Shown: positions 14,857-23,894, counted from the stretch's first letter. The stretch: 64,000 nt of DNA from Yersinia bercovieri ATCC 43970 (GCF_013282745.1 NZ_CP054044.1:2604001-2668000), one strand, 5' to 3'. The notes: a model not told the origin generated them from the letters alone. A program made the numbers and translations.

Positions 14857-14879
14857 CCTCGCCTATGCGGGGTTTTTTA
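14857..14879 (+). terminator. Rho-independent terminator
   Basis: CCTCGC (14857-14862) pairs with GCGGGG (14867-14872), then TTTTTT. Same stem as the terminators at 11717 and 28813. Confidence 0.8.
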
Positions 14880-14901
14880 TTGCCTAAATTACAGGTGATA
14901 C

Positions 14902-15426
14902 ATGAAAGAGCTAACCCAAGAAAGACTGAAAGAGCTACTTCACTATGATCCTGATACAGGTGCATTTATGTGGCTGGTCTATCGTAGCTTTAGGGCTGTA
15001 GCTGGCTCAGTAGCTGGGCGCACCAATATGACAACCGGCTATGTAGAAATACAAATTGATGGTCGCCGCTATAAGGGGCATCGCCTTGCATGCCTCTATA
15101 TGACAGGTGAGCAAGCCAATAGTCAGATTGACCATGTGAATGAGGTAAAGGTAGATAATCGCATTAGCAATCTTCGCGTTGCTACTCGAGCAGAAAACAA
15201 AAGGAATGTTGGCATCACTAAAGCTAATACCTCAGGCGCAAAGGGTGTCTATAAGCAAGGTAATCGTTGGATTGCTCAGGCGCAGATGGATGGGAAGAAA
15301 TACCGATTAGGTAGCTTCATGAGCGTTGATGATGCAGCCAAGGCATACGACTCGTTTTGCCAGCAGTCTTATGGGGAGTTCTGTCATCATAGTTCGGCCC
15401 GTTCAGTTGATAATCAGTATCAATAA
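14902..15426 (+). CDS. HNH homing endonuclease with AP2 domain
   Basis: A 174-residue nuclease. An HNH core is visible around residues 55-100 (GHRLACLYMTGEQANSQIDH, then NRISNLRVATRAENKRN), where His-Asp-His-Asn positions are conserved. A C-terminal AP2 DNA-binding fold follows (GAKGVYKQGNRWIAQAQMDG, GSFMSVDDAAKAYD). Such free-standing endonucleases spread into phage genomes, often beside terminase genes. It stands between terminators and the TerS gene, so it is probably an insertion that did not interrupt an essential frame. Confidence 0.9.
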   Translation: MKELTQERLKELLHYDPDTGAFMWLVYRSFRAVAGSVAGRTNMTTGYVEIQIDGRRYKGHRLACLYMTGEQANSQIDHVNEVKVDNRISNLRVATRAENKRNVGITKANTSGAKGVYKQGNRWIAQAQMDGKKYRLGSFMSVDDAAKAYDSFCQQSYGEFCHHSSARSVDNQYQ

Positions 15427-15510
15427 AAAAATGGGTCCCTCCTGGCAACATTTATTACACGGGACATTGCGCACCCCGTTCTGCGTCTAGCTTTCAACTT
15501 TTGAAATTTG

Positions 15511-15778
15511 GGTAACAGGTAACAACTGAGGTAACACATGAACCAGTCAGATTTTGCCAAACTTCACAATGTCAGTCGAAAGACGGTTACGGCGTGGAAG
15601 GCGCGTGGGTGGCTGGTTTTAGCGGGTGATGACATTGATGTCGAGGCATCAAATGCCAACATTGAGCGCTTTCGGAAAACTGTTACCCGACCAGAGAAAA
15701 AAGTTGCAGGTAACACGCAGGGTAACAAAGCAGGTAACAAGACGGGTAACAGAGCCAAAGGTAACAGATCAGGTAACA
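15511..15778 (+). repeat. GGTAACA repeats, candidate packaging site
   Basis: GGTAACA occurs at 15511, 15518 and 15530 just before TerS and again inside it at 15709, 15721, 15733, 15745, 15760 and 15772 (12- or 15-bp spacing), with one inverted TGTTACC at 15681. The in-gene units are in frame and encode Gly-Asn pairs. Terminase small subunits bind iterated sites, and SPP1 and P22 place pac inside the TerS gene, so this is a good candidate terminase-binding site. Confidence 0.75.
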
Positions 15779-16149
15779 GACCTGATAAAGATCCGGTGGA
15801 TTCTCCCGCAGACGTTGTGAAGAAAATGATTGCTGAAAGCGGCGTCGAGATGACAATCGATGAAGCCAGAGAAATGAAAGAAAACTTTCTGGCGCTGCTC
15901 ACTCGGTTGGAATATGACATTAAATCAGGTCAGGTACTTCCTTACAAAGAGATGATTGAGGCGGTAGGTAGCGAATATTCACGTATGCGTACCCGCCTGA
16001 TTGCCATCGCTCCCGAACATGGTCCCCGCTTGCGGGTGCTGGCCTCAACCACTAACGATGCGGAGTTTGTTGAAGCACTGCAAGAAGTGGTTTACGAGGC
16101 AATGGAGGAGCTAAGCCTTGATAACAATAACAACGGAGAGAGCAGTTGA
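15538..16149 (+). CDS. Terminase small subunit
   Basis: A 203-residue DNA-recognition subunit of the packaging motor. The N-terminus is an Nu1-like winged helix-turn-helix (DFAKLHNVSRKTVTAWKARG, residues about 4-24). A flexible Gly-Asn-Lys-rich segment (residues about 55-80) is encoded by GGTAACA repeats. The C-terminal half (LLTRLEYDIKSGQVLPYKEM and following) is the oligomerisation and TerL-contact region. GAGGTAACAC precedes the ATG. The next gene starts inside its 3' end, giving coupled synthesis of both terminase subunits. Confidence 0.85.
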   Translation: MNQSDFAKLHNVSRKTVTAWKARGWLVLAGDDIDVEASNANIERFRKTVTRPEKKVAGNTQGNKAGNKTGNRAKGNRSGNRPDKDPVDSPADVVKKMIAESGVEMTIDEAREMKENFLALLTRLEYDIKSGQVLPYKEMIEAVGSEYSRMRTRLIAIAPEHGPRLRVLASTTNDAEFVEALQEVVYEAMEELSLDNNNNGESS

Positions 16150-18097
16150 CCCTGCCGCTTGGCAAAACTTCTCCACGGAACTGCATCAACGACGCAAGAA
16201 CGTAAAACCCCCTGAACCTCTATCATTGAGTGAGTGGGCCAATAAGCATGCGGTATTGTCAAAAGAGACCAGTGCACAGACTGGACGATTTCGCTCTTTT
16301 GCTTATCAGGATGGCATTATGGATGCAGTAACTGACCCACTGGTTACTCAGGTGTCCGTCATGAAATCTGCCCGAGTGGGTTACACCAAGATTTTGGATC
16401 ATGTTATCGGCTATTACCTGGTACATGACCCTTCACCCATTTTAGTTGTGCAACCCCGCGTTGAAGATGCGGAGGATTACAGTAAGACTGAAATTTCTCC
16501 CATGCTCAGAGATACCCCTGTTCTCGCTGAGATATCCGGTGATCCGAAAGCCAAGAGCAGTAACCAGACCATCCTTAAAAAGCAATTTCTCAATGGTTCT
16601 AATTTAACGCTGGTAGGGGCAAACAGTCCTGGTGGCTTCCGTCGTATAACTTGTCGAATCATTGCTTTTGATGAAGTTGATGGGTATCCGATAGCGGGGG
16701 CCGGTGTTGATGGTGACCAGATAGCATTGGGTACCAAGCGTTCAGAGACATTCTGGAATAGAAAAATAATATTAGGCTCAACCCCGACGGTTAAAGGAAT
16801 TAGCCGCATTGAGAAGGCTTATGCTGAAAGTGATCAGCGTAAATATTATGTTCCATGCCCTCACTGTGGTGAGTTTCAAACGCTGGAATGGGGTGGGCCA
16901 ACAACGCCTTACGGAATTAAGTGGGATAAAGACTCTGACGGTAATGGATTACCCGATACCGCCTATTATGTTTGCCGCCATAACGGTTGTGTGATCCATC
17001 ACAACGATAAAGCCGGAATGGTGAAAGCGGGAAGGTGGCAGGCAACTATGCCCTTTAAAGGGCATGCGGGTTTTCATATTTGGGCGGGATACAGTCTCTT
17101 CCCTAACGCTGCATGGAAGTATCTGGTTGCCGAGTGGTTGCGGGTAAAAGACGACCCTTTGATGCGCCAGACATTTATTAACCTTGTCTTGGGTGAACCC
17201 TATGAAGATCGCGGTGAAAAGGCGCTCAGTGAAAAAAGCTTAGCAGAACGTTGTGAGGTTTATTCCGCTGAAGTCCCTGATGGTGTTGCCGTCGTCACCG
17301 CCGGTATCGATACACAAGACGGACGACTTGAGATTGAGGTGGTGGGCTGGGGCCGGAATGAAGAAAGCTGGTCTATCGCTTATGACGTTATTGAGGGGGA
17401 TTTAGAAACTGACGAACCCTGGCGGCGGCTTGATGCTTACCTGAAGCAGACATGGCGGAGAGCGGACGGGCGAGGTTTTACGATTATGGCTGCCTGTCAC
17501 GACTCCGGCGGGCATCATACACAGAAAGTGTATGAGTTTTCCAAAGAGCGCATTGGACGGCGGATATGGGCGATAAAAGGCGAGTCGGCAAGAGGCGGTA
17601 AGCGTTCACCCATCTGGCCAACAAAGCGACCATCTTCTCGGTCAAAGTCTCAATTCAAGCCCATTATACTGGGTGTTAATGCTGCAAAAGACGCCATTCG
17701 TTCCCGCCTTCACATGGAGCAACCGGCGGCTGGCATCCCTTCTGCTGGGTATATGCACTACCCAGTGGAGCGTGATTTACACTATTTTAGCCAATTACTT
17801 GCAGAGCGCTCCGTTGTTAAAACGGCGGGCGGGCAACGTTATCGTGTTTGGGAATTATTGCCTGGGCGCGCAAATGAGGCATTAGATTGCCGGGTATACA
17901 GCTATGCAGCATTGAAAGGGTTGCTGCATTTTGGATTAAATCTTAACCAATATGCTGACAGCCTTTTAAGTCATCCTGAAAAATTACTGCCTCCTTCGGA
18001 CGTTACAGAAGACAAGCCCAACTTGCGTTTTCCGGGCGTCATTATTCCAGAGTCACAACCCACTACACCCAAAAGTAGAGCCAGAAGGCTGGCGTAA
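16118..18097 (+). CDS. Terminase large subunit, lambda GpA type
   Basis: A 659-residue packaging ATPase and nuclease. Walker A-like KSARVGYTK (residues about 83-91) and Walker B IIAFDEVDG (about 180-188) are visible, with a zinc-binding pair CPHCGEF and CRHNGC around residues 245-290. A C-terminal nuclease region contains VVTAGIDTQDGRLEIEVVG, the expected Asp-bearing strand. The start is TTG 16118, chosen because GGAGGAG (16104-16110) sits seven bases before it; it overlaps the TerS gene by 32 bp. This family cuts at cos sites in lambda-like phages. Confidence 0.93.
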   Translation: MITITTERAVDPAAWQNFSTELHQRRKNVKPPEPLSLSEWANKHAVLSKETSAQTGRFRSFAYQDGIMDAVTDPLVTQVSVMKSARVGYTKILDHVIGYYLVHDPSPILVVQPRVEDAEDYSKTEISPMLRDTPVLAEISGDPKAKSSNQTILKKQFLNGSNLTLVGANSPGGFRRITCRIIAFDEVDGYPIAGAGVDGDQIALGTKRSETFWNRKIILGSTPTVKGISRIEKAYAESDQRKYYVPCPHCGEFQTLEWGGPTTPYGIKWDKDSDGNGLPDTAYYVCRHNGCVIHHNDKAGMVKAGRWQATMPFKGHAGFHIWAGYSLFPNAAWKYLVAEWLRVKDDPLMRQTFINLVLGEPYEDRGEKALSEKSLAERCEVYSAEVPDGVAVVTAGIDTQDGRLEIEVVGWGRNEESWSIAYDVIEGDLETDEPWRRLDAYLKQTWRRADGRGFTIMAACHDSGGHHTQKVYEFSKERIGRRIWAIKGESARGGKRSPIWPTKRPSSRSKSQFKPIILGVNAAKDAIRSRLHMEQPAAGIPSAGYMHYPVERDLHYFSQLLAERSVVKTAGGQRYRVWELLPGRANEALDCRVYSYAALKGLLHFGLNLNQYADSLLSHPEKLLPPSDVTEDKPNLRFPGVIIPESQPTTPKSRARRLA

Positions 18098-18105
18098 GGA
18101 TATCT

Positions 18106-18369
18106 ATGTTCAATGCAAACACTAGCCTACTGGCCGGTGCGATGAGTCGCGCCCAATTAGAAGAGGCATTAAACCGAGCGCAGCAAGCCTATATCGAATT
18201 ATCGTCCGGCGCGAAGGGCGTTTCGTTCTCCTATGCGCAAGGGGATGGCACCCGATCAGTTACCTATCAGCAAACAGATATTGGGACACTCATGGGGTTA
18301 ATTCAGCTTCTTCAGGCTCAGCTAGGCATCGTTAAGCGTCCACGCAGGGCGATAAGGTTTCGTTACTGA
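18106..18369 (+). CDS. gpW-family head-tail connector
   Basis: An 87-residue protein resembling lambda gpW. The pattern SRAQLEEALNRAQQAYIELS followed by GVSFSYAQGDGTRSVTYQQ and LQAQLG gives a helix, a beta hairpin and a helix as in gpW. It would close the head after packaging so that tails can join. It starts eight bases after the TerL stop and overlaps the portal start by one base, the same order as in lambda (A-W-B). Confidence 0.88.
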   Translation: MFNANTSLLAGAMSRAQLEEALNRAQQAYIELSSGAKGVSFSYAQGDGTRSVTYQQTDIGTLMGLIQLLQAQLGIVKRPRRAIRFRY

Positions 18370-20006
18370 TGAAAAACCCAGTAAGGATTTTAGGTCCTGA
18401 CGGTAGCCCCTTACCGCCATCCAAATCAAGGGCATCAATGTTGAGTGGTTCCCGAGGGGTTCCGTATGACGCTGCTGATTCATTCAGTGATTCTATGGCC
18501 AATTGGCAGCCGTCCTTGTGGTCACCGGATAACGAAATCAATACCTCCCGCGATCAGGTTGTTGCCCGCGTTCGCGACATGGTACGTAACGATGGTTGGG
18601 CATCGGGCAGCGTTACCCGCATTTTGGATAATGCTGTTGGTGCGTCTTTCCGGCCGCTTGCCAAGGTTGATTACCGGACTTTGGCACTGATGACCGGGAA
18701 CCCTAAATTTGACGCGAAATGGGCTGATGAATATGGACGGGCCATTGAATCAGGCTGGCGAACGTGGGCGAATGATCCGAACCGGTATTGTGATGTGGAA
18801 AGGAAGAAAACAGTCGCCCAACTACTACGGCTTGGTTTTCGCCACAAACTGACTGACGGTGATGCGCTCTGCGTTATGCAATATCGACCTGACCGTCTTG
18901 GCTATGGGCGTGCGCAGTATGCCACGACCATGCAGATAATTGACCCGGATAGATTAAGCAACCCTCAGCAAAATTTCGACATGCCGAATATTCGTGGTGG
19001 GGTAGAGATTGATGAGGATGGGGTGCCTATTGCTTATCACATCCGAAAAGCTCACATGGGCGACTGGTGGAGCGGTAAAGAAACCATGACCTGGGAGCGT
19101 ATCCCGCGTGAAACTGACTGGGGCCGCCCAATCGTCATCCATGATTTTGATAGTGACCGGGCCTCCCAGCATCGGGGTATCAGTATTTTCACCCCCATCG
19201 TTCAGCGTCTTAAAATGCTGATTAAGTACGATGAGGTTGAGTTGCAGTCGTCAATCCTGAACTCCATTTTTGCCGCCTTTATCACATCACCTTATGACCC
19301 GAGTTTAGTGGCGGAAGCCCTTGATACGGGTGAGGAAGTTAACCGTTATCAAGACATGCGCCGTGAGTATCACGATGAAAAACGCCTGTCACTACAGGGT
19401 GGCGCACGTATTCCGATACTGGCACCCGGTGAGGAGATGACCACCCTTAACGCGGTTCGACCAACCAGTAACTTTGTTGCTTTTGAAAGCGCGGCGTTAC
19501 GTAACATCGCCGCATCATTGGGAATTTCTACCCAGCAACTGACACAAGACTGGTCAGATGTTAACTACAGCTCAGCCCGTTCCGCCATGTTGGAAGCTTG
19601 GAAAACCCTGACCCGCCGGCGCGATGATTTTGCTACAGGTTTCGCCCAGCCAATATTGTCGTGTTTTATCGAAGAATTGCATGATTTAGGTGAGGTTCCC
19701 TTGCCTGATAGCGCACCTGATTTTCTCACAGCGAAAGCGGCCTATTGCCGTGCTCAGTGGATGGGGCCAGGGCGGGGCTGGGTTGATCCCGTGGCTGAGA
19801 AGAAAGGGGCCATTCTCGGGATGGAAGCTGGATTGTCTACTCTCGAAATGGAAGCTGCTGAGAACGTGGGCGAAGACTGGGAAGAACTGCTGGATCAGCG
19901 CCAGCGAGAACGTGAGGCATACATTGAGCGTGGGTTGCCTATTCCTACATGGCTGCAAGCTGACACCTTTGCACCTGATCAACAACAAAAACCGGAGGCA
20001 CAGTGA
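18369..20006 (+). CDS. Portal protein, lambda gpB family
   Basis: A 545-residue portal subunit that forms the dodecameric DNA channel at one head vertex. Family features include the opening region with REQV-type VVARVRDMVRNDGWASGSV, the middle EWIPRETDWGRP-type block, and a conserved DWSDVNYSSARSAMLEAWK segment near residue 400 that is typical of lambda-type portals. Pro- and Glu-rich C-terminal residues are probably disordered. It overlaps both neighbours by one to four bases. Confidence 0.93.
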   Translation: MKNPVRILGPDGSPLPPSKSRASMLSGSRGVPYDAADSFSDSMANWQPSLWSPDNEINTSRDQVVARVRDMVRNDGWASGSVTRILDNAVGASFRPLAKVDYRTLALMTGNPKFDAKWADEYGRAIESGWRTWANDPNRYCDVERKKTVAQLLRLGFRHKLTDGDALCVMQYRPDRLGYGRAQYATTMQIIDPDRLSNPQQNFDMPNIRGGVEIDEDGVPIAYHIRKAHMGDWWSGKETMTWERIPRETDWGRPIVIHDFDSDRASQHRGISIFTPIVQRLKMLIKYDEVELQSSILNSIFAAFITSPYDPSLVAEALDTGEEVNRYQDMRREYHDEKRLSLQGGARIPILAPGEEMTTLNAVRPTSNFVAFESAALRNIAASLGISTQQLTQDWSDVNYSSARSAMLEAWKTLTRRRDDFATGFAQPILSCFIEELHDLGEVPLPDSAPDFLTAKAAYCRAQWMGPGRGWVDPVAEKKGAILGMEAGLSTLEMEAAENVGEDWEELLDQRQREREAYIERGLPIPTWLQADTFAPDQQQKPEAQ

Positions 20007-20860
20007 ATCTTCCACATTTAGCCCAGCGGCTCTTTAACACCCCGCTGGCACTTCATCCGCACAAGGCTGAAGTCGTTATGGCGGCATTGACTGACCGGTT
20101 CGGTCTGACGCGCATTCAGTCTAATGCCGATTGGGCCGACGAAGAGGATGATTTCTTTTCACGCAAGGGGCGTGATTGTGGCTATGACGTTATCGAGGGC
20201 GTGGCGGTCATTCCGATTCAGGGCACGTTGGTGCAAAAGTTAGGTACCCTTCGACCTTATAGCGGTATGACAGGATATGACGGTATTCGGGCCAGCTTTT
20301 TGACAGCAATGAATGATGATGCGGTTAAGGGCATTTGTTTTGATATCGATTCACCGGGCGGTGAAGTCGCCGGTTGTTTTGATTTGGTCGATGAAATTTA
20401 TGCTGCCCGAGGCGCTAAACCCATTTGGTCAATCCTGTCCGAAAATGCTTATTCGGCTGCTTATGCGCTGGCCAGTGCAGCGGATCGGATTATCGTTCCT
20501 CGCACCGGCGGGGTTGGTTCTATCGGCGTCATCGTGATGCATGTTGACTGGTCGCAGCGCATAAAAAGCGATGGGGTACAGGTTACGATAATCACTTTTG
20601 GCAGCAGAAAAGCCGAATCAAATCCCTATGAAGCATTAAGCGAAGAGGCAAAGAAGGCCATTCAATCTGATGTTGACGAGATGGGCCGCTTGTTCGTGAG
20701 TACCGTTTCCCGCAATCGCGGGATAGCAGAGAGAACCATCAGAGACACCGAGGCGGCATGTTTCTTAGCGGCTGATGGTGTGCAGTTGGGGCTGGCTGAT
20801 CAAGTTGCCCCGCCTGATGTCGCATTCCGCGATTTATTAACATTGGTTGGAGAAAAGTAA
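20003..20860 (+). CDS. Prohead protease, S49 (SppA/ClpP-like) family
   Basis: A 285-residue serine peptidase equivalent to lambda gpC. Substrate-channel motif DIDSPGGEVAG (residues about 113-123), nucleophile Ser in ENAYSAAYALA (about 150), and the base Lys in GSRKAESNP (about 205) are visible. It should process the scaffold and itself during capsid maturation. Unlike lambda, where scaffold Nu3 is in the same frame, the scaffold here is a separate downstream gene that overlaps by one base. Confidence 0.9.
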   Translation: MNLPHLAQRLFNTPLALHPHKAEVVMAALTDRFGLTRIQSNADWADEEDDFFSRKGRDCGYDVIEGVAVIPIQGTLVQKLGTLRPYSGMTGYDGIRASFLTAMNDDAVKGICFDIDSPGGEVAGCFDLVDEIYAARGAKPIWSILSENAYSAAYALASAADRIIVPRTGGVGSIGVIVMHVDWSQRIKSDGVQVTIITFGSRKAESNPYEALSEEAKKAIQSDVDEMGRLFVSTVSRNRGIAERTIRDTEAACFLAADGVQLGLADQVAPPDVAFRDLLTLVGEK

Positions 20861-21456
20861 TGGCGAAAATTAAAGGTTTTACACACCTGTTTGGCCTGGG
20901 TGCCAAAGCAACAGAAGAGACCGAAGACGATAAGAACAAGGCCAAAAAGGCCAAAGGTCGTCAGGCTGAAGAGGATGAAAAAGACCCTGATGCCGAAGAG
21001 AATGACGACGACAATAACCCTGATGATCAGGATGAAAAAGACCCTAACGCAGAAGACGACAGCGATGATGCTGATGCTGATGCTGATGCGGATGAAGGAA
21101 ATGACGATGACGGTGATGATGATACTGATGACCGCAACGTCAAAAAAGGTCGCAGTGCCGAGCGCCAGCGCTGTGCGCGTATCTTTGGCAGTAAACATGC
21201 TACCGGGCGCGGAGATTTAGCGGTTTCTCTGGCGCTAAATTCGGGGATGAGTTCCGCCGCCGTGATCCGGGTGCTTGCCTCCACTGCCGCTACTGCACCG
21301 GCATCTGCCACCGCGCCCCGTAAACGCTCTTTGGATGAACGGATGCAGGCCCATGGCAATACACAGCTTGGACAAGACACCGCCAAAGCATCAAAAGGCG
21401 CGTCACTGGTCAATAAGATGACCAGCCTCTATGACTCTGTGAAAGGTAAAAAATAA
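20860..21456 (+). CDS. Acidic scaffold-like capsid assembly protein
   Basis: A 198-residue protein with a strikingly acidic stretch (residues about 20-90, mostly Asp and Glu, including repeated Asp-Ala pairs) and a basic C-terminal half with the motif AERQRCARIFGSKHA and an Ala-rich helix, which resembles the C-terminal assembly part of gpC/Nu3. Position between the protease and decoration genes supports a scaffolding role. The acidic DNA gives a false open frame on the opposite strand. Confidence 0.75.
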   Translation: MAKIKGFTHLFGLGAKATEETEDDKNKAKKAKGRQAEEDEKDPDAEENDDDNNPDDQDEKDPNAEDDSDDADADADADEGNDDDGDDDTDDRNVKKGRSAERQRCARIFGSKHATGRGDLAVSLALNSGMSSAAVIRVLASTAATAPASATAPRKRSLDERMQAHGNTQLGQDTAKASKGASLVNKMTSLYDSVKGKK

Positions 21457-21857
21457 TGGATAACTTTGGACAAAATGCATTTCAACCGGGCATGCGCTCA
21501 TCGTTGTTTGTGCCAGACCAGTTAATCTCAGGGACATTACAACTGGTCACTGATACGGGGGTTATCGCTCAGGCAGTGGCGATACATTTGCGAGGTACTG
21601 TGATGGGTAAAATTACGGTATCAGGTGAGTACATCAAGTCAGCAAAAGATGCCGATGACGGCAGTGAAGTGCCGGTTGCGATCCTTGTCGATGATGTGGA
21701 TACAACAGCAACGTCTCAGCGTGGGGGGCTTTACTTGATGGGGCAATTCAATCAAAACCGCATTATTCATGATGCTTCATGGACGTTGGCTGAGTTAAAA
21801 ACGGCACTTCGGACGTATTCAATCTTCCTCGAAGACAGTACCCAAGCAACAGTTTAA
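21456..21857 (+). CDS. Head decoration protein, gpD-like
   Basis: A 133-residue capsid-stabilising protein. GTLQLVTDTGVIAQA then AKDADDGSEVPVAILVDDVD is the lambda gpD pattern, in which a beta-tulip trimer binds the expanded shell. The start overlaps the scaffold stop by one base. Position immediately before the major capsid gene is as in lambda. Confidence 0.88.
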   Translation: MDNFGQNAFQPGMRSSLFVPDQLISGTLQLVTDTGVIAQAVAIHLRGTVMGKITVSGEYIKSAKDADDGSEVPVAILVDDVDTTATSQRGGLYLMGQFNQNRIIHDASWTLAELKTALRTYSIFLEDSTQATV

Positions 21858-21965
21858 AACCTCACTTTCTGATTTGCACTCAATGCCACTCACCTGGCAG
21901 GGGCTTGCTCGTCTTCAAACTTGATCTGGTGGTTCTGGCTGCCAGAAAATCAAAAGAGATACTAC

Positions 21966-23012
21966 ATGAATATTTTTGATACCAACGCGTTGGTTCAGGT
22001 TGTTCCTAACCTTAAAACAAGCCAAAACTGGTTACTGGATCGCTTTTTTCCTAACATCGTGACCTATGAGACTGAAGAGGTTTCAATTGATGTGGACATC
22101 GGTAAGCGCCGCTTAGCACCTTTTGTATCGCCATTAGTCGCCGGTCTTTTGGTTGAAAGCCGAAAGTATCAGACCAATACTTTTAAGCCTGCTTACATTA
22201 AAGATGTGCGAGTTCCAGACCTGCGCAAACCTATCCGACGTCAAATGGGGGAGCGCATTGGGGGGGAATTCACTGCAACTGAACGTGAGATGCTCAACAT
22301 TCAATTTGAAATGGAAGATCAAATCGACATGATCAACCGTCGTTTGGAATGGATGGCAGCCAGCGCACTGACTAAAGCAAAAATCATGGTCGTGGGGGAA
22401 GGATTTGAAACGGCTGAGATTGACTTTGGCCGCTCAAGTTCTTTAACGATTACGCTGAGTGGGTCAGATAAATGGCCGTTATCTGTTCCCGCTGGCACGA
22501 CAAATACCCAGCCATCAGATGATATTGAAACCTGGCAAACATTGATGCTGAAAGAATCTGGGGCGGTGGCTACTGACTTGGTATTTACAACCTCCTCATG
22601 GAAAGCGTTCCGTCTCGATACGACCATTAAGGACAATGCTATTACTTTCCCAGCATTGAGCCCGTTTGGTAATCAAGTCGATGCGGGTCCACGCGTCAAT
22701 AAGGGCGCGGTTTATAAAGGCCGCTGGGGCAACTTTGATTTGTGGCTGTATAACGATTGGTTTATTGACCCTGTAGATGGGATTGAAAAACCAATGATCC
22801 CTGATGGCGCTGTATTGATGTCTGGTGCTGAATTGATGGGGACGCGTGCCTTTGGTGTCATTCTAGACCCTGAGTTTAATTATGGTCCTCTGGCTTTCGC
22901 ACCAAAATCATGGGTTATGCCTAACCCCGCACAGCGTTACCTGATGGTTCAATCTGCCCCGCTGGTCATTCCAAGTCGGGTGAATGCCTCACTTTGTGCA
23001 ACGGTGGTGTGA
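21966..23012 (+). CDS. Major capsid protein, gpE-like
   Basis: A 348-residue HK97-fold capsid subunit of the lambda gpE family. Diagnostic text includes ETEEVSIDVDIGKRRLAPFV and DVRVPDLRKPIRRQMGERIG near residues 35-100 and an ending with LVIPSRVNASLCATVV. The start is ATG 21966 (MNIFDTN), preceded by AGAGA; a 15-residue upstream extension looks non-coding. It would form the icosahedral shell. Confidence 0.93.
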   Translation: MNIFDTNALVQVVPNLKTSQNWLLDRFFPNIVTYETEEVSIDVDIGKRRLAPFVSPLVAGLLVESRKYQTNTFKPAYIKDVRVPDLRKPIRRQMGERIGGEFTATEREMLNIQFEMEDQIDMINRRLEWMAASALTKAKIMVVGEGFETAEIDFGRSSSLTITLSGSDKWPLSVPAGTTNTQPSDDIETWQTLMLKESGAVATDLVFTTSSWKAFRLDTTIKDNAITFPALSPFGNQVDAGPRVNKGAVYKGRWGNFDLWLYNDWFIDPVDGIEKPMIPDGAVLMSGAELMGTRAFGVILDPEFNYGPLAFAPKSWVMPNPAQRYLMVQSAPLVIPSRVNASLCATVV

Positions 23013-23013
23013 T

Positions 23014-23550
23014 ATGGCAAAACCAGCAAAGCAACAAACGAGCATCAACGAACTGGGCGGCTTGCCGCCCGAGTTCGCGGCGGATACTGAACTGGAACAG
23101 CATAAGGAGAAATCGCCTGTTGAGTCCGATGATCAGGAAAAGGTCACAGAAAATCTAGGGGGTAGCGATAATCCTGATGATGACTCTGATGACTCTGATG
23201 ACTCTGATGACTCTGATGACTCTGATGACTCTGATGACTCTGATGACTCTGATGACTCTGATGACTCTGATGACTCTGATGACTCTGATGACTCTGATGA
23301 CTCTGATGACTCTGATGACTCTGATGACTCTGATGAACTGGAGGTGGTTGTTGTAAAAGGTCAGACTCTGCGCCATAGCGGGAAAACGCATGCGGAGAAT
23401 AGCCGTTTATTCCTGCCGCATGAGGATGCTGAACGACTGATTAATCTGGGTGTGGTAACCGATGTGAAAGCGTTACGGCAGCAGGCGGCAAGCTCGATTG
23501 GTCCCTCAGTCACCGTCGATGATGGTGTGAAGATAAATCGGGGTAGCTGA
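23014..23550 (+). CDS. gpFI-like protein with long Asp-Asp-Ser repeat
   Basis: A 178-residue protein starting one base after the capsid stop. The middle (residues about 56-107) is a perfect Asp-Asp-Ser repeat encoded by 17 copies of a 9-bp unit. The conserved end (VVVVKGQTLRHSGKTHAENS then FLPHEDAERLINLGVV) resembles the C-terminal domain of lambda gpFI, an accessory packaging factor that lets terminase engage the prohead. Start ATG 23014 is preferred over an upstream in-frame ATG inside the capsid gene. Confidence 0.8.
   Translation: MAKPAKQQTSINELGGLPPEFAADTELEQHKEKSPVESDDQEKVTENLGGSDNPDDDSDDSDDSDDSDDSDDSDDSDDSDDSDDSDDSDDSDDSDDSDDSDDSDDSDELEVVVVKGQTLRHSGKTHAENSRLFLPHEDAERLINLGVVTDVKALRQQAASSIGPSVTVDDGVKINRGS
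23179..23331 (+). repeat. 17 copies of GATGACTCT
   Basis: Seventeen perfect 9-bp units without a single mismatch run through the gpFI-like gene. Because nine is a multiple of three, unit gain or loss would change protein length but not frame. Perfect identity implies recent expansion or active slippage. Confidence 0.97.
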
Positions 23551-23894
23551 TGGGTATCAACTGGGATCAGCATCTTCTCGCACCCTTGCATTCGGTGTTT
23601 GGTGACCCGGTTGATTACCGCCCCCAAGGTGATAAGCCAACTTATACCATCAGCGGCATCTTTGATCGGGCCTATACGACCATCGACACGCTGGATGATG
23701 GTAGCACCATTAACACCACCAACCCCGTTTTAGGGGTAAGGGACAGCGAGTTTCATTCACCACCCAAACAAGGGGACCGGGTATTTATTGGCATCGTTGC
23801 CAATGAGCCGGTTAATACCTTGTTTGCCGTAGCGGATGTTCAGCCAGACAGTCACGGTGGCAGCAAGCTCATTCTTAATCGGGTAAAAATATGA
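23550..23894 (+). CDS. Head-tail joining protein, gpFII-like
   Basis: A 114-residue beta-rich protein in the position of lambda FII. GDKPTYTISGIFDRAYTTID and PKQGDRVFIG are compatible with the barrel that joins the gpW ring to the tail. It overlaps both neighbours by one to four bases. Assignment is mainly from order and size. Confidence 0.7.
   Translation: MGINWDQHLLAPLHSVFGDPVDYRPQGDKPTYTISGIFDRAYTTIDTLDDGSTINTTNPVLGVRDSEFHSPPKQGDRVFIGIVANEPVNTLFAVADVQPDSHGGSKLILNRVKI

Noticed and set aside
15427..15510. A lambda-type cosN before TerS
   Set aside because: The stretch has GC-rich segments but no recognisable lambda-like cos sequence, so no cleavage site is claimed.
20800..21413. Minus-strand frames opposite the acidic scaffold gene
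   Set aside because: They arise from the Asp/Glu codons of the scaffold gene, giving Ile/Val/Ser-rich shadow translations.
23179..23331. CRISPR-like array
   Set aside because: Units are 9 bp, contiguous and without spacers; it is a coding minisatellite.
23155..23391. Minus-strand Ile-Arg-Val repeat frame
   Set aside because: It is the antisense reading of the GATGACTCT array with no start signals.
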